DNA from: Pseudomonadota bacterium
GTDB lineage: Bacteria; Pseudomonadota; Gammaproteobacteria; Burkholderiales; Burkholderiaceae_C
Direction: 5' to 3'
DNA: 64,000 bases
Assembly (NCBI GenBank): GCA_029780695.1
Contig: JAKOYD010000048.1
Location: forward strand, 1 to 64,000
A program made the translations under genes and the position numbers. Shown piece by piece: positions 1 to 9,871 of the stretch (positions are counted from its first letter, which is position 1; each line of letters opens with the position of its first letter). A model generated the notes under the pieces. The model was not told where the DNA came from. It did not search any database and saw only the letters and a list, made by a program, of their open reading frames with translations.

Positions 1-2
1 AC

Positions 3-194
3 ACGAAGATGGTTGAATTTCTCGACTCCGTCACCCTTCAGAAGCTGGTTGATGACCATCTGGCCAAGGGAGTCCAGATCGAGGACAAACCGGCCGTCAA
101 GCGGGCCATTCATGCAATGCCGGTTTCCCGGCAGGTGCGGGTGAACGCACCGAACTCCGTCTTTGCCCTGGGCAACGCGTTTGCCAAGTCCTGA
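3..194 (+). CDS. iscR: Fe-S cluster regulator IscR, C-terminal fragment
   Basis: Only the last ~63 residues are in the window; the frame is open to the left edge. The tail contains MVEFLDSVTLQKLVDDHL and ends VFALGNAFAKS, which is the characteristic end of IscR, the Rrf2-family [2Fe-2S] repressor that senses Fe-S status and controls the isc operon. The DNA-binding helix-turn-helix and the cluster-binding cysteines lie upstream of the window. It sits 65 bp before iscS on the same strand, the standard operon order. Confidence 0.93.
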   Translation, partial: TKMVEFLDSVTLQKLVDDHLAKGVQIEDKPAVKRAIHAMPVSRQVRVNAPNSVFALGNAFAKS

Positions 195-259
195 TCGCAG
201 ACGACGAACCGGTCGCCCCCGACCTCCCTTGACCATCCAATAGAAACCTAAGTCTGTCT

Positions 260-1480
260 ATGGAATCCACGCTTCATTTCCCGATCTACATGGACTATGG
301 CGCCACCACGCCTTGCGATCCGCGCGTGGTGGATGCCATGATTCCCTGGTTGCGCGAGCACTTCGGCAACCCGGCATCACGCAGCCACGCCTGGGGGTGG
401 GAAGCTGAAGCCGCGGTCGAAAAAGCCCGTGAACAGGTGGCTGAGCTGATTGGCGCCGACCCGCGTGAAATTGTCTGGACCAGCGGCGCGACCGAGTCCA
501 ACAACCTCGCTTTGAAAGGGGCCGCCCATTTCTATCAGAGCAAAGGGCGCCACCTCATCACGGTCAAGACGGAACACAAGGCGGTGCTCGACACCATGCG
601 TGAGCTGGAGCGCCAAGGCTTCGAGGTGACCTACCTGGAAGTCCAGGAGGATGGTCTGCTCGACTTTGAGGTGCTGCGAGCAGCCATCCGGCCAGACACC
701 ATCCTGGTCAGCGTGATGTTCGTGAACAACGAGATCGGCGTGATCCAGGATATTCCCGGCATCGGCGCGTTGTGTCGGGAAAAGGGCATCCTGTTCCACG
801 TCGATGCGGCGCAAGCCACTGGCAAGGTTGACATTGATCTCAAGACGCTGCCAGTTGATCTCATGAGCCTGGCTTCGCACAAGACCTACGGTCCCAAAGG
901 AATCGGGGCGCTGTATGTGCGTCGCAAGCCACGGGTCCGGCTTGAAGCGCAGATGCATGGCGGGGGCCATGAGCGCGGCATGCGCAGTGGGACGTTGCCT
1001 ACGCACCAATGCGTGGGCATGGGGGAAGCTTTCCGTCTCGCGCGGCTTGAAATGGCCCAAGACAACGCCAAGGCTCGGGCCTTGCATGATCGCTTGGTCA
1101 ATGGACTGAAAGACGTGGAACAGGTCTTTCTCAATGGCCATGCCATTCGAAGAGTGCCGCAGAACATCAATTTGAGTTTCAACTTCGTCGAGGGCGAGTC
1201 GCTGATCATGGGGATCAAGGGACTGGCCGTCTCGTCCGGGTCGGCCTGCACCTCGGCGTCGCTGGAGCCCAGCTATGTACTTCGGGCACTGGGCCGAAGC
1301 GATGAACTGGCCCACAGCAGCTTGCGCATGACGATTGGTCGCTGGACGACCGAGCAGGAAATCGACTACGCCATCGAGACCATCCGAACGAACGTGGCGA
1401 AGCTTCGCGACCTGAGCCCGCTGTGGGAGATGTACCAGGATGGCGTGGACCTAACCACGATTCAATGGACAGCCCATTGA
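260..1480 (+). CDS. iscS: Cysteine desulfurase IscS
   Basis: PLP-dependent enzyme that removes sulfur from cysteine and passes the persulfide to IscU and other acceptors. At 406 residues it has the family's usual length. Visible motifs are the N-terminal YMDYGATTP segment, the PLP lysine in [12 protein letters not shown] (about residue 207), and the mobile active-site cysteine in [17 protein letters not shown] (about residue 330). The C-terminal tail that contacts IscU (ALRWSP-like in E. coli) is here [13 protein letters not shown]. It is second in the isc operon; iscU begins 22 bp downstream. Confidence 0.97.
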   Translation: MESTLHFPIYMDYGATTPCDPRVVDAMIPWLREHFGNPASRSHAWGWEAEAAVEKAREQVAELIGADPREIVWTSGATESNNLALKGAAHFYQSKGRHLITVKTEHKAVLDTMRELERQGFEVTYLEVQEDGLLDFEVLRAAIRPDTILVSVMFVNNEIGVIQDIPGIGALCREKGILFHVDAAQATGKVDIDLKTLPVDLMSLASHKTYGPKGIGALYVRRKPRVRLEAQMHGGGHERGMRSGTLPTHQCVGMGEAFRLARLEMAQDNAKARALHDRLVNGLKDVEQVFLNGHAIRRVPQNINLSFNFVEGESLIMGIKGLAVSSGSACTSASLEPSYVLRALGRSDELAHSSLRMTIGRWTTEQEIDYAIETIRTNVAKLRDLSPLWEMYQDGVDLTTIQWTAH

Positions 1481-1502
1481 TCGACTGAAAGAGGGAAATC
1501 AA

Positions 1503-1889
1503 ATGGCATATTCAGAAAAAGTTGTCGAGCATTATGAGAATCCCCGCAATGTCGGCTCCTTCGACAAGGGCGACGAATCGGTGGGAACCGGCATGGTCGG
1601 TGCGCCGGCTTGCGGCGACGTGATGAAGCTGCAGATCAAGGTCAATCCGGTCACCGGGGTGATCGAGGATGCGCGTTTCAAGACCTATGGCTGCGGATCG
1701 GCGATCGCGTCGAGCTCGCTGGTGACGGAATGGGTCAAGGGCAAGACCCTGGACGAGGCCGCCGCCTTGAAAAACAGCCAGATTGCTGAAGAACTTGCGC
1801 TGCCGCCCGTGAAAATCCACTGTTCCATCCTGGCCGAGGACGCGATCAAGGCCGCCGTGGACGACTACAAGAAGAAACACGCCCACTGA
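1503..1889 (+). CDS. iscU: Fe-S cluster scaffold protein IscU
   Basis: 128-residue scaffold on which IscS sulfur and iron are assembled into [2Fe-2S] clusters. All three cluster cysteines are present: in [11 protein letters not shown] (about 37), in [11 protein letters not shown] (about 63) and in [11 protein letters not shown] (about 106). LPPVKIHCS also contains the LPPVK motif recognised by the HscA chaperone, which is encoded a few genes downstream. A purine-rich GAGGGAAA stretch precedes the ATG. It lies between iscS and iscA in the normal order. Confidence 0.97.
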   Translation: MAYSEKVVEHYENPRNVGSFDKGDESVGTGMVGAPACGDVMKLQIKVNPVTGVIEDARFKTYGCGSAIASSSLVTEWVKGKTLDEAAALKNSQIAEELALPPVKIHCSILAEDAIKAAVDDYKKKHAH

Positions 1890-1902
1890 GGGCACCAACA
1901 GC

Positions 1903-2226
1903 ATGGCAGTGACACTGACCGAAGCCGCTGCGCGGCACGTGACCCGCTACCTCGCCAAGCGCGGTAAAGGCGTTGGCGTGCGCCTGGGGGTCAAGACGAC
2001 GGGCTGCTCCGGCCTGGCGTACAAGCTCGAATACGTCGACGAAATTGCCCCGGAAGACATGGTCTTTGAAGGGCATGGCGTCAAGGTGTTGATTGATCCC
2101 CGCAGCCTGGCCTATATCGACGGCACCGAGCTCGACTTCGTGCGCGAAGGCTTGAACGAAGGCTTCCGTTTCAACAACCCAAACGAGCGCGACCGTTGTG
2201 GATGCGGCGAAAGTTTCCGCGTGTGA
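1903..2226 (+). CDS. iscA: A-type Fe-S carrier protein IscA
   Basis: 107-residue HesB/IscA-family carrier that delivers Fe-S clusters from the scaffold to apoproteins. The three conserved cysteines are visible: one in [14 protein letters not shown] and two in the C-terminal CGCGESF. Length and position directly after iscU (13-bp gap) fit IscA rather than ErpA or SufA. Confidence 0.95.
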   Translation: MAVTLTEAAARHVTRYLAKRGKGVGVRLGVKTTGCSGLAYKLEYVDEIAPEDMVFEGHGVKVLIDPRSLAYIDGTELDFVREGLNEGFRFNNPNERDRCGCGESFRV

Positions 2227-2280
2227 CGGGCCCCTTGAACCACCGACTGCCGCGCCCAGGTTCGGGCCGCGTTTTCTGAC

Positions 2281-2826
2281 ATGAACCTTCAGTCTGACGA
2301 TTTCGAGCTGTTCTGCCTGCCGCGGCAGTTTGCGCAAGATCCTGTGGTGCTGGACACGCGGTGGAAGGAGCTTCAGCGCGAGGCACATCCTGATCGATTT
2401 TCGGCCCAAGGGGCTTCTGCACAGCGAGTGGCCATGCAGTGGTCGGTCCGCATCAACGAGGCCTATCAACGTTTGCGTGATCCCCTGCGGCGGGCGGCTT
2501 ACCTGTGCGAACTGGCTGGAACAGCCGTGAACGCCGAAAACAACACCGCGATGCCGACCGCCTTCCTGATGCAGCAGATGCAATGGCGGGAAGAGTTGGA
2601 TGAATCCAAGGATCTGAGCCGTCTGGAGGCGCTGGCCGACCAGGTCGGCCGTGTCCGGCGCGAGGTCCTCAAGGCTTGCGAGCAGGCCATCGATCAGACG
2701 AAGGACTACGGCCAGGCGGTTGCTCAGGTCCGTTCGCTGATGTTCATCGAGCGCTTTGCCTCAGAGGTCGACGCACGAATCGATGCTTGTCACGACGCGT
2801 CCGAGGCCCCTGTCGGGGGACAATAA
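2281..2826 (+). CDS. hscB: Fe-S co-chaperone HscB (Hsc20)
   Basis: 181-residue J-domain co-chaperone that brings IscU to HscA and stimulates its ATPase. The HPD signature is present in REAHPDRFS (about residue 39), inside an N-terminal J domain. The C-terminal half is the helical IscU-binding domain. It lies between iscA and hscA on the same strand, as expected for the operon. Confidence 0.95.
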   Translation: MNLQSDDFELFCLPRQFAQDPVVLDTRWKELQREAHPDRFSAQGASAQRVAMQWSVRINEAYQRLRDPLRRAAYLCELAGTAVNAENNTAMPTAFLMQQMQWREELDESKDLSRLEALADQVGRVRREVLKACEQAIDQTKDYGQAVAQVRSLMFIERFASEVDARIDACHDASEAPVGGQ

Positions 2827-2894
2827 ACAGCTGACCCGCGGCCGTGAGGCCGCAACAACTTTCCCGATGGGGCAATTCCCATCCCGCATCTCAC

Positions 2895-4757
2895 ATGGCG
2901 CTCCTCCAGATTTCCGAACCCGGCCAGGCCCTCGACCCGCACCAGCGCCGTGTCGCGGTCGGCATCGATTTGGGCACCACCCATTCCCTGGTCGCCGCGG
3001 TGCGCCATGGCGTGGCCGAATGCCTGCCTGACAGCCAAGGCCATGTGATCCTGCCCTCCGTCGTGCGTTACCTGACCAACGGTGGCCGCCAGATCGGGCA
3101 GGACGCGCTGGCCGCTGCTGCCAGTGATCCGGAGAACACGATCGCTTCCGTCAAGCGTTTCATGGGCCGTGGATTGTCGGACATCACCGGACGCGAAAAA
3201 CTGCCTTACCGCTTTGTGGACCAGACGAGCGGCATGCTGTCGCTGCGCACGGTTCAGGGCGAGAAGTCACCGGTTGAAGTCAGTGCCGAGATCCTCGCCA
3301 CCCTGCGTCAACGTGCCGAGGACACCTTCAACGACGATCTGTTCGGGGCCGTCATCACCGTGCCGGCGTACTTTGACGATGCGCAACGGCAAGCCACCAA
3401 AGACGCGGCCCAACTGGCCGGCGTCCAGGTGTTGCGCCTGATCAACGAACCGACCGCGGCCGCGATCGCCTATGGGCTGGACAACGCGAGTGAAGGCATC
3501 TATGCCGTCTATGACCTCGGCGGCGGTACCTTTGACATTTCTATCCTGCGATTGACCCGAGGCGTCTTCGAGGTCATTGCCACCGGTGGTGACTCTGCAC
3601 TGGGTGGGGACGACTACGACCAGGCGCTGGCCGACTGGGTGCTGGCACAAAGCGGGCAGCAGGCGGTGACTGCAGGCGACAAGACTCTGCTGAAGGCGGA
3701 AGCCCGCCGAGCGAAGGAAACTTTGTCTGCTTCAAATGTTGTAGCGGTCAGTGTCCATTTGACGACGGGAATGGTTCAGTGTGACATCAAAGTCTCGGAT
3801 TTTGAAGCCTCCACGGCCGCTTTGACAGCCCGTACCCTGAGCGCGGTGCGCAAGGTGCTTCGGGATGCAAAGTTGGACCGCTCGGATGTGCAGGGCGTGG
3901 TCATGGTCGGGGGCTCGACCCGCATGCCGCAAATCCAGCGGGCGGTCGCTGATTTTTTTGGCAAGCCGCCATTGAACAACCTGAATCCCGACGAGGTGGT
4001 CGCCATCGGTGCGGCCATTCAGGCCAATCAGTTGGCCGGCAACGACACGTCCGGCGATCTGCTGCTGCTGGATGTCATCCCTTTGTCGCTGGGAATCGAA
4101 ACCATGGGCGGCCTGGTGGAGCGGATCGTCCCCCGCAACCAGACCATTCCCACCGCCATGGCGCAGGACTTCACCACCTACAAAGATGGCCAGACGGCTT
4201 TGGCCCTGCATGTGGTCCAGGGCGAGCGCGATCTGGTGGCGGACTGCCGAAGCCTGGCCCGGTTCGAGTTGCGGGGCATACCGCCCATGGCCGCTGGTGC
4301 GGCACGCATCCGCGTCACCTTCACGGTCGATGCCGATGGGCTGCTCAGTGTCGCTGCCAGAGAGCAGGGCAGTGGCGTGGAGGCAAAGATCGACATCAAG
4401 CCCTCGTACGGACTGACGGATGCTCAGATTGCCACGATGCTTCAAGAGAGCTTTTCAACCGCGGAGGCCGACATGAAGGCGCGAGCCTTGGCAGAAGCCC
4501 GCGTCGATGCGGATCGCATGTTGCTGGCCACCCAAAGTGCGCTTGACGCCGACGGCGACCTGCTTGACGCGCAGGCCCGCATGAGCATTGAACGCCTGAT
4601 GCAAGCGCTGCGCGCCACAGTGGCTGAGAGCCAGGATGCCAAGCGGGTCGAGGAAGCGACCAGCGCGTTGGCCGACGGCACCGAAGCGTTCGCCGCCGAT
4701 CGCATGAACCACGGCATCCAGAAGGCCCTGGCGGGCCGCAACGTGGAAACGCTCTGA
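2895..4757 (+). CDS. hscA: Fe-S chaperone HscA (Hsp70 family)
   Basis: Specialised Hsp70 that uses ATP to release clusters from IscU. The start at 2895 (MALLQISEP) gives 620 residues, close to the family's usual ~616-620; a GTG 51 bp upstream would only add a non-conserved leader. Hsp70 signatures are clear: [14 protein letters not shown] near the N-terminus, the second signature [14 protein letters not shown], the third [14 protein letters not shown], then the substrate-binding domain beginning near [14 protein letters not shown]. It is followed 10 bp later by fdx. Confidence 0.96.
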   Translation: MALLQISEPGQALDPHQRRVAVGIDLGTTHSLVAAVRHGVAECLPDSQGHVILPSVVRYLTNGGRQIGQDALAAAASDPENTIASVKRFMGRGLSDITGREKLPYRFVDQTSGMLSLRTVQGEKSPVEVSAEILATLRQRAEDTFNDDLFGAVITVPAYFDDAQRQATKDAAQLAGVQVLRLINEPTAAAIAYGLDNASEGIYAVYDLGGGTFDISILRLTRGVFEVIATGGDSALGGDDYDQALADWVLAQSGQQAVTAGDKTLLKAEARRAKETLSASNVVAVSVHLTTGMVQCDIKVSDFEASTAALTARTLSAVRKVLRDAKLDRSDVQGVVMVGGSTRMPQIQRAVADFFGKPPLNNLNPDEVVAIGAAIQANQLAGNDTSGDLLLLDVIPLSLGIETMGGLVERIVPRNQTIPTAMAQDFTTYKDGQTALALHVVQGERDLVADCRSLARFELRGIPPMAAGAARIRVTFTVDADGLLSVAAREQGSGVEAKIDIKPSYGLTDAQIATMLQESFSTAEADMKARALAEARVDADRMLLATQSALDADGDLLDAQARMSIERLMQALRATVAESQDAKRVEEATSALADGTEAFAADRMNHGIQKALAGRNVETL

Positions 4758-4767
4758 AAGACCAGCC

Positions 4768-5106
4768 ATGCCCGTGATCAGAATCCTGCCCCATCCCGAA
4801 TACTGTCCGAACGGTGCAGAAGTCTCTGCACCCGCCGGCACGTCCATCTGCGAGGCCTTGCTGGACCACCACATCAATATCGAACACGCTTGCGACATGA
4901 GCTGTGCCTGCACGACCTGCCACGTCATCGTGCGCGAAGGCTTCAACAGCCTGAACGAGCTGGACGAGAACGAGGAGGACCTGCTGGACAGGGCGTGGGG
5001 TCTGGAGCCCAATTCGCGCCTGTCTTGTCAGGCCTACCTGGCTCAGCAGGATGTCACCATTGAAATCCCCAAGTACTCGATCAACCACGCCAAAGAGAAT
5101 CACTGA
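4768..5106 (+). CDS. fdx: ISC [2Fe-2S] ferredoxin
   Basis: 112-residue adrenodoxin-type ferredoxin that supplies electrons for cluster assembly. The four cluster cysteines are in CDMSCACTTCHV (C-x5-C-x2-C spacing) and in RLSCQAYL about 37 residues further on. It is the last isc gene; no iscX follows. Its TGA stop overlaps the dnaQ start by one base (TGATG), suggesting translational coupling. Confidence 0.96.
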   Translation: MPVIRILPHPEYCPNGAEVSAPAGTSICEALLDHHINIEHACDMSCACTTCHVIVREGFNSLNELDENEEDLLDRAWGLEPNSRLSCQAYLAQQDVTIEIPKYSINHAKENH

Positions 5107-5834
5107 TGGGCCGTCAGATTGTCCTGGATACCGAAACGACCGGGCTGTCTGCCGAGGGCGGCGACCGGATCATCGAAATCGGCTGCGTGGAACTGCTTAA
5201 TCGAAAGTTCACAGGCAACAACCTGCACTTCTACCTCAATCCCGATCGTGACAGCCACGAGGATGCGCTCAAGGTGCATGGCATCAGCAATGAGTTCCTG
5301 CGTGACAAGCCACGGTTTGGTGACGTGGTCCAGGAAGTACTGGACTACGTGAAGGGCGCGGAGATCATCATCCACAACGCCGCGTTCGATGTCGGCTTTC
5401 TGAACAAGGAGCTGGAACTGCTGGGCATGCCAACCTTTGGCAGCTTCGTCGAGGCGGTTACGGACACGCTGGCGATGGCCAAGGAAATGTTTCCAGGCAA
5501 GCGCAACAGCCTGAACGCCTTGTGTGACCGCCTGGGCGTGGACAACTCCGGGCGCACGCTGCACGGTGCTTTGCTGGATGCAGAACTGCTGGCCGACGTC
5601 TATATCAACCTCACTCGAGGACAGGATGCCCTTCTGATCGACCTGGGTGCCATCGAAGGGGCGGGCCAAGGGCCCGTCCAGTTGGACCTCAGTCAATTTC
5701 ATTTGCAGGTGCTGGCACCAAACGAGTCCGAATTGGCGGCCCATGGCGACGTCCTTGCCCAGCTAGACAAAGCGAGCGGAGGAAATACGATTTGGCGCCG
5801 CGACACGCGGGATCAGCCCCAATCTATGGCATAA
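5106..5834 (+). CDS. dnaQ: DNA polymerase III epsilon subunit (3'-5' proofreading exonuclease)
   Basis: 242-residue DEDDh exonuclease. Exo I is seen as VLDTETTGL at residues 5-13. Exo II lies near IIHNAAFDVGFL. Exo III with its histidine is in LHGALLDAELLADVY. The C-terminal tail carries the segment that binds the polymerase alpha subunit. Length matches bacterial DnaQ. It is coupled to fdx by a one-base overlap, although its function is unrelated to Fe-S assembly. Confidence 0.95.
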   Translation: MGRQIVLDTETTGLSAEGGDRIIEIGCVELLNRKFTGNNLHFYLNPDRDSHEDALKVHGISNEFLRDKPRFGDVVQEVLDYVKGAEIIIHNAAFDVGFLNKELELLGMPTFGSFVEAVTDTLAMAKEMFPGKRNSLNALCDRLGVDNSGRTLHGALLDAELLADVYINLTRGQDALLIDLGAIEGAGQGPVQLDLSQFHLQVLAPNESELAAHGDVLAQLDKASGGNTIWRRDTRDQPQSMA

Positions 5835-5870
5835 TCCAAGGCTGTCCAGCGGCAAACGCCGCAAGAAAAC

Positions 5871-5945
5871 GGGTGATTAGCTCAGCGGTAGAGCACTGCC
5901 TTCACACGGCAGGGGTCGCAGGTTCAAACCCTGCATCACCCACCA
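5871..5945 (+). tRNA. tRNA-Val (anticodon CAC)
   Basis: A 75-base cloverleaf with encoded CCA. Acceptor arms GGGTGAT and ATCACCC pair fully. The D arm contains TAGCTCAGCGGTAGAGCA, the anticodon arm is CTGCC-TTCACAC-GGCAG with anticodon CAC at 5903-5905, and the T arm is GCAGG-TTCAAAC-CCTGC. It starts 37 bp after dnaQ and is followed directly by a terminator. Confidence 0.96.
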
Positions 5946-5964
5946 ATATTTCTGAAGGAATCAA

Positions 5965-5994
5965 GGGCTTACGGTGCACGTAAGCCCTTTTTTG
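5965..5994 (+). terminator. Rho-independent terminator after tRNA-Val
   Basis: An 8-bp perfect stem, GGGCTTAC with GTAAGCCC, closes a 7-base loop and is followed by a run of six T. It ends the dnaQ/tRNA transcript. Confidence 0.9.
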
Positions 5995-6466
5995 TTTTGC
6001 GCGCATTGAACCGTGCCGTGTCCTTCGAGCTCTCCTATCGCAACTGCCGATGAAACGCCTGTGCCGGTTCGGCGTCATGAAGGCCATGGGGTAGACTGCG
6101 GCGCGGTTCCGGTGATGGGCCGGTGTCCGGCTGCTCCGACTGCAGCGCCACTTTTCCTAGCGATACTCGGGTGGCTATCGGGTTCGCTGAGGTCAAGGAT
6201 TGGTTCGTCTGGATAGGCTAAATCTGAACGCCGGGCCGGTCAGGACAGGTATTACCTTCGGTGATACACTGCATCGGTTTTGAGTGAATGGCCTTATCAA
6301 GGAATGGTATCACTGCATTAAATCGGCTTTCTCATGTTAATGATGAGAATTGACTTTTCAGCAACGGAAACTGTTATCCGGATTCAATGCGAAAGTATTT
6401 TCGAATTGAGTGATCTAGACAGACCTGTGGAATTAAAATACAGCATTTCGAAGTAAGGGAGTGGTC
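5995..6466. other. Non-coding stretch between tRNA terminator and lapA-like gene
   Basis: About 470 bases with no ORF that resembles a protein. The first half is GC-rich. From about 6240 the sequence becomes AT-rich and probably holds the promoter of the small membrane-protein genes that follow. No RNA gene, repeat or mobile element was recognised. Confidence 0.5.
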
Positions 6467-6691
6467 ATGCGTTTTGTTTCTATGTGCCTGATCATTCTGG
6501 CAACTGCGTTGGTGCTCCTGTTCAAGGTTCAGAATTTGACCACCGTCACGATAGTGCTCCTTGGCATGAGTCTGACTTTGCCGGTTTCTCTGTTGATTTT
6601 TGGTGTTTATGTGCTGGGCATGTTGACCGGTGGTACAGCTTGGGCGCTTCTGCGTCGCTCGATCAAAGGAGTTTCGCACGACAAGTCTTGA
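6467..6691 (+). CDS. LapA-domain (DUF1049) small membrane protein
   Basis: 74 residues with two hydrophobic membrane segments (about residues 4-20 and 28-56) and the LFKVQNLTTVTIVLLG pattern typical of the LapA/DUF1049 domain, found in inner-membrane proteins linked to lipopolysaccharide assembly. The ATG at 6467 follows an AAGGGAG ribosome-binding site at good spacing; a GTG six bases earlier lacks room for one. The region is less GC-rich than its neighbours. Confidence 0.7.
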   Translation: MRFVSMCLIILATALVLLFKVQNLTTVTIVLLGMSLTLPVSLLIFGVYVLGMLTGGTAWALLRRSIKGVSHDKS

Positions 6692-6746
6692 TGGGTGCCA
6701 TGTTTTTCGTTGATTTTAGAGTTGGTTTTTTAGGGCTTGATTGATT

Positions 6747-7124
6747 ATGAGTAATTTTTGGGATATTATTTGGTTGATTCTTTCCACATTTGTTTTTGTG
6801 GCTTACCTGCTGGTCATGTTCCAGATCATTGCAGATCTGTTCAGAAATACGAAAATGGGTGGAGGTGCAAAAGCCTTGTGGATTATTGGGCTGATTTTTG
6901 TTCCCATGTTGACAGCGTTGATCTATATCGTTGCCAATGGCAGCGGCATGGCCAAGCGGCAGCAAGAAGCCCTTGAACGCGCCAAGTCCGACACCGATGC
7001 CTATATTCGCCAGGTTGCCGGGAAATCGCCGGTGGAGCAGATTGCGGATGCCAAGTCCTTGTTGGATGCGGGTGCGATTGACGCCGAAGAGTTTGCGAAA
7101 CTAAAGTCCAAAGCGCTGGGCTGA
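6747..7124 (+). CDS. PLDc_N-like membrane protein with C-terminal SHOCT domain
   Basis: 125 residues. Two N-terminal membrane helices (about 6-30 and 42-62) flank NTKMGGGAKALWIIGL, the pattern of the PLDc_N (phospholipase D nuclease N-terminal-like) membrane module. A short charged linker leads to a C-terminal SHOCT motif, QIADAKSLLDAGAIDAEEF. No catalytic domain is attached. Exact function is unknown; such proteins are common small envelope proteins. A TTG six bases earlier is an alternative start. Confidence 0.7.
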   Translation: MSNFWDIIWLILSTFVFVAYLLVMFQIIADLFRNTKMGGGAKALWIIGLIFVPMLTALIYIVANGSGMAKRQQEALERAKSDTDAYIRQVAGKSPVEQIADAKSLLDAGAIDAEEFAKLKSKALG

Positions 7125-7302
7125 TCGGAGCACTCCGTGTGCCTGTGATTGCCTTTAGATCTGATTTCACATCGATGTAGTCGATTGCCGCCGCATGGAC
7201 AGGCCCGGTTGTTCTCTTCTGTATCCTGCGCAACGGCGCCAAGTTGAATCCCGGCCTTTGACCGGAACGGCCATTCTTCGTATCGGGGGCGTACGCAACC
7301 CT

Positions 7303-8517
7303 GTGCCGAATGAGTTGGTCGATGTCGGCAGGATCTTTTTGGGCATTCTTGCCTTGGTTCTAGGTGGGTGCGGGTCACTTCCCAGGAACGCGGTTCCGCC
7401 CGAATTGACGGGCCAAGCCGTCGTCGCGCAAATGCCCGACATTCGGGCGACCGCTGGTCAACCCAGTCCGGCGATGGAACGTGATCTGCGGGCTTCGTTC
7501 GCGCAAGAGAGGGCAGGGGTCTTCCCAATCTCAGAGGACGGATCGGTCCTTTACGCACACCTGGCACTTTCTGGTGGTGGGGCCAGCGGCGCGTTCGGCG
7601 CCGGTTTCCTGAACGGATGGACCAGCACCGGAAGCCGGCCGGCTTTCAAGATCGTCACCGGGGTTTCGACGGGCGCGTTGATGGCACCTTTCGCATTTCT
7701 CGGGTCGGCGTACGACGGTGCTTTGCGAGAGTTTTACACCACCACGAGAACCCGCGACATTTTTGTCTTGGGCTCGCTCCTGAGGCAGTTGCTATACGGG
7801 GATGCCCTCGCAGATACCAGGCCGCTCCGAGCGCTGATCGAACGCCATGTTGATGGCGACTTCATGCGAAAGATCGGCGAGGCCCACCTGCAAGGACGCC
7901 GCTTGTACATTGGAACCGCTGACTTGGACTCCCGCCAATTTATTGTTTGGAACATGGGTTTGATCGCGATCAGTGGTCGTGCGGAGTCTCTGGAGTTGTT
8001 CCACAAGATCATGTTGGCTTCTGCCTCCATCCCGGTTGCTTTCCCTCCGGTCTTCTTTGAGGTTGAGGTCGATGGACGCCGCTATGACGAAATGCATGTC
8101 GACGGCGGGGTTGGCGCGCGGGTTTTTTTTAATGAGGGGCTGTACAGTTCCTCCATTGTCCGTACCCGGGGCGGTCTCGGCAAAGGACGCGAAGACATTT
8201 ACGTGATCCACAACGGACAGTTGGTCTCTGTGCCGGATCCAGTCCGAAGATCGTTGCCTTCCATCTCGATGCGTGTGATCGACTTCTCGGGTCGGTCTGC
8301 CGTTGTGGGTGACCTGTTTCGAATCTATGGTGACGCCACGCGAGAACAGGCCAACTTTCGTTGGGTGACCATTCCTGATGATGTGAGCATGGAAAGTGAT
8401 GAGGTCTTCGACCCCACATCGATGACCGCACTGTATGACATCGGGTATCGCCTGGCGGTGGGTCGAAATGCCTGGGCTGTCATGCCCCCAGGGCGACAAC
8501 AAGGTTATTTACACTGA
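7303..8517 (+). CDS. Patatin-like phospholipase, predicted lipoprotein
   Basis: Patatin-family serine acyl hydrolase. Visible are the oxyanion loop SGGGASGAFGAGFL, the nucleophile elbow GVSTG, and the catalytic aspartate in VDGGVG. A hydrophobic signal ending LVLGGC looks like a lipobox, so the protein is probably exported and lipidated. The frame is open back to an ATG at 7195, but that start would place 58 residues before the lipobox cysteine. GTG 7303 or TTG 7315 gives a normal signal length; this is a judgement, not proven. It is the first of three patatin-like genes in the window. Confidence 0.8.
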   Translation: MPNELVDVGRIFLGILALVLGGCGSLPRNAVPPELTGQAVVAQMPDIRATAGQPSPAMERDLRASFAQERAGVFPISEDGSVLYAHLALSGGGASGAFGAGFLNGWTSTGSRPAFKIVTGVSTGALMAPFAFLGSAYDGALREFYTTTRTRDIFVLGSLLRQLLYGDALADTRPLRALIERHVDGDFMRKIGEAHLQGRRLYIGTADLDSRQFIVWNMGLIAISGRAESLELFHKIMLASASIPVAFPPVFFEVEVDGRRYDEMHVDGGVGARVFFNEGLYSSSIVRTRGGLGKGREDIYVIHNGQLVSVPDPVRRSLPSISMRVIDFSGRSAVVGDLFRIYGDATREQANFRWVTIPDDVSMESDEVFDPTSMTALYDIGYRLAVGRNAWAVMPPGRQQGYLH

Positions 8518-8995
8518 GGACGCTGTTCTTCTTTGGCTCGGCCACCGTCCATCCGGTAACGGAGGCCCGCCGTCTCGATTCGCGAACTGCGTCGCCAGCG
8601 CTCTGGCGGCACAGGCCTGTGCTCGTCAAATGAATGACTGATCGATTGCCTTTGCTCCCGGACTTCCACTTTTGATTGGTACGTCTATAGGGGGCGGGTC
8701 AAGGTCACTCGATCGTGGCATCGGTGTGAGGGTGGAGGGCGAACCGAGAGTCCAGTGCATTGGGCCGGGCGATTCCGTAGTGAATCGAATTGCCCTTGGG
8801 CACCTTCAGCCGAGCTCGAAGCTGTGCATCTGGGGCATCCTCCAGGCAGAAACCGAGCTATGCTCCGCAGCATACCGCGACCTGCTGGGATGGAACTGCG
8901 CCAGCAGCCGTGCTTCAAGTGGTGCGGGTATTGCCGGATCTGCTGGCTACCGGTTCCCGGCGATGTAGACGATTGGTGATTTTTGGAGTTGATCG
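8518..8995. other. Intergenic stretch, nothing recognised
   Basis: About 480 bases between the patatin lipoprotein and a small secreted protein. Short ORFs on the plus strand have no recognisable domain, signal or ribosome-binding site. It may hold the promoter of the next gene. Confidence 0.4.
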
Positions 8996-9325
8996 ATGAA
9001 CAAGCCGATTTTCGGAGCTCTGGCTGCCTTGTTGATTTCGGCATGGTGGGTGCCGGCAATGGCGCAAAGCCGTGCAGAGCTTCAACGCTTGGACGAACTC
9101 GACCGGAAGTGTGAGGCTGCCAGAGATGCGATCTTGCCTGCGATCATTGATTGGAAAATTGAGCAATGTGTGAAATACCCGCCGTCTCCTCGTGCGCGGC
9201 CGATGACGAGGGAACAGTGCGTCAATTATTGGAGCGACTTTGGAAACCTGCAACGGCAGCGGGCCGCCATTCAATTGACGGAATGTGAAACGGCGTTCCG
9301 CGCCCGGCATCAACGGCAACGGTAG
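8996..9325 (+). CDS. Hypothetical secreted protein
   Basis: 109 residues. A classical signal peptide (positively charged start, hydrophobic core, cleavage after AMA-Q at about residue 23) precedes a charged, four-cysteine domain with spaced cysteines (RKCEAAR, EQCVKYP, EQCVNYW, TECETAF), suggesting two disulfides in the periplasm. No family was recognised. A GGAGTTGATCG segment just before the ATG may be the ribosome-binding site. Confidence 0.6.
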   Translation: MNKPIFGALAALLISAWWVPAMAQSRAELQRLDELDRKCEAARDAILPAIIDWKIEQCVKYPPSPRARPMTREQCVNYWSDFGNLQRQRAAIQLTECETAFRARHQRQR

Positions 9326-9486
9326 CGGGTCGGTCAGCCAAGCCCATCGTCGACCTTCGGTCGACCGAAGAAGCTGACCTTGGACGGTTGACCGGCGTGG
9401 CTGTCCTTGTTGCCAGACGGAGGACTTGGCGAAGCAACGATTCATATGCCTCTCACAAAACTTCCATCGTCCAACCTTTCGCCTGA

Positions 9487-9861
9487 TGGGCGCGTGTTCG
9501 ATGTATTCGATCCTGCGCAGTACCGATTGCGCATTTCCCGGATGCGCTGCTGTCCCAGGCCTTGATGGCGACCACCTATCATCAGCGTGACCGAGCACGG
9601 GCCGCGCTGTCGGATCGAGTCGGCGCGGAGAACCTGAGTCGCGACGCGCTCCGCGACATTGATCGGAGCCAGCTGCACAGCCGCCCGGGCGATGTGGAGC
9701 GGTTCCAGCAGCCGCCCAACCGGCCAGCGAATGTGGATCGCGGACAGTTCCAGAATCGGGACAATGCTTTGCGCGGCGCCGACAGCGGCATGCAGGCCCG
9801 TCAGCAGATTGACCGCGGCACGGCCAGCCAGGCTGCAGCCCAACGGCGCGCGCAACCGTGA
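9487..9861 (+). pseudogene. Remnant of a DUF3300 gene with large internal deletion
   Basis: The frame begins right after a TGA and has no usable start. It reads VPIAHFPDALLSQALMATTY, matching the conserved N-terminal PIALYPDALLSQVLMASTYP motif of DUF3300 proteins. This joins directly to an Arg/Gln-rich tail (for example HSRPGDVERFQQPPNR and SGMQARQQIDRG) that resembles the extreme C-terminus of the same family. DUF3300 proteins are usually several hundred residues long, so most of the middle is missing. A DUF2950 relic follows directly, the usual partner of DUF3300. Confidence 0.65.
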
Positions 9862-9871
9862 AAGGCCTGAC

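Noticed and set aside
377..1315. Minus-strand ORF inside iscS
   Set aside because: Antisense of a strongly conserved gene; no recognisable product.
5871..5945. tRNA-Val as integration site of a genomic island
   Set aside because: No integrase and no repeated 3' tRNA end was seen downstream; a normal terminator follows.
8672..8968. Short plus-strand ORF between patatin and secreted protein
   Set aside because: No ribosome-binding site, domain or signal; composition looks random.
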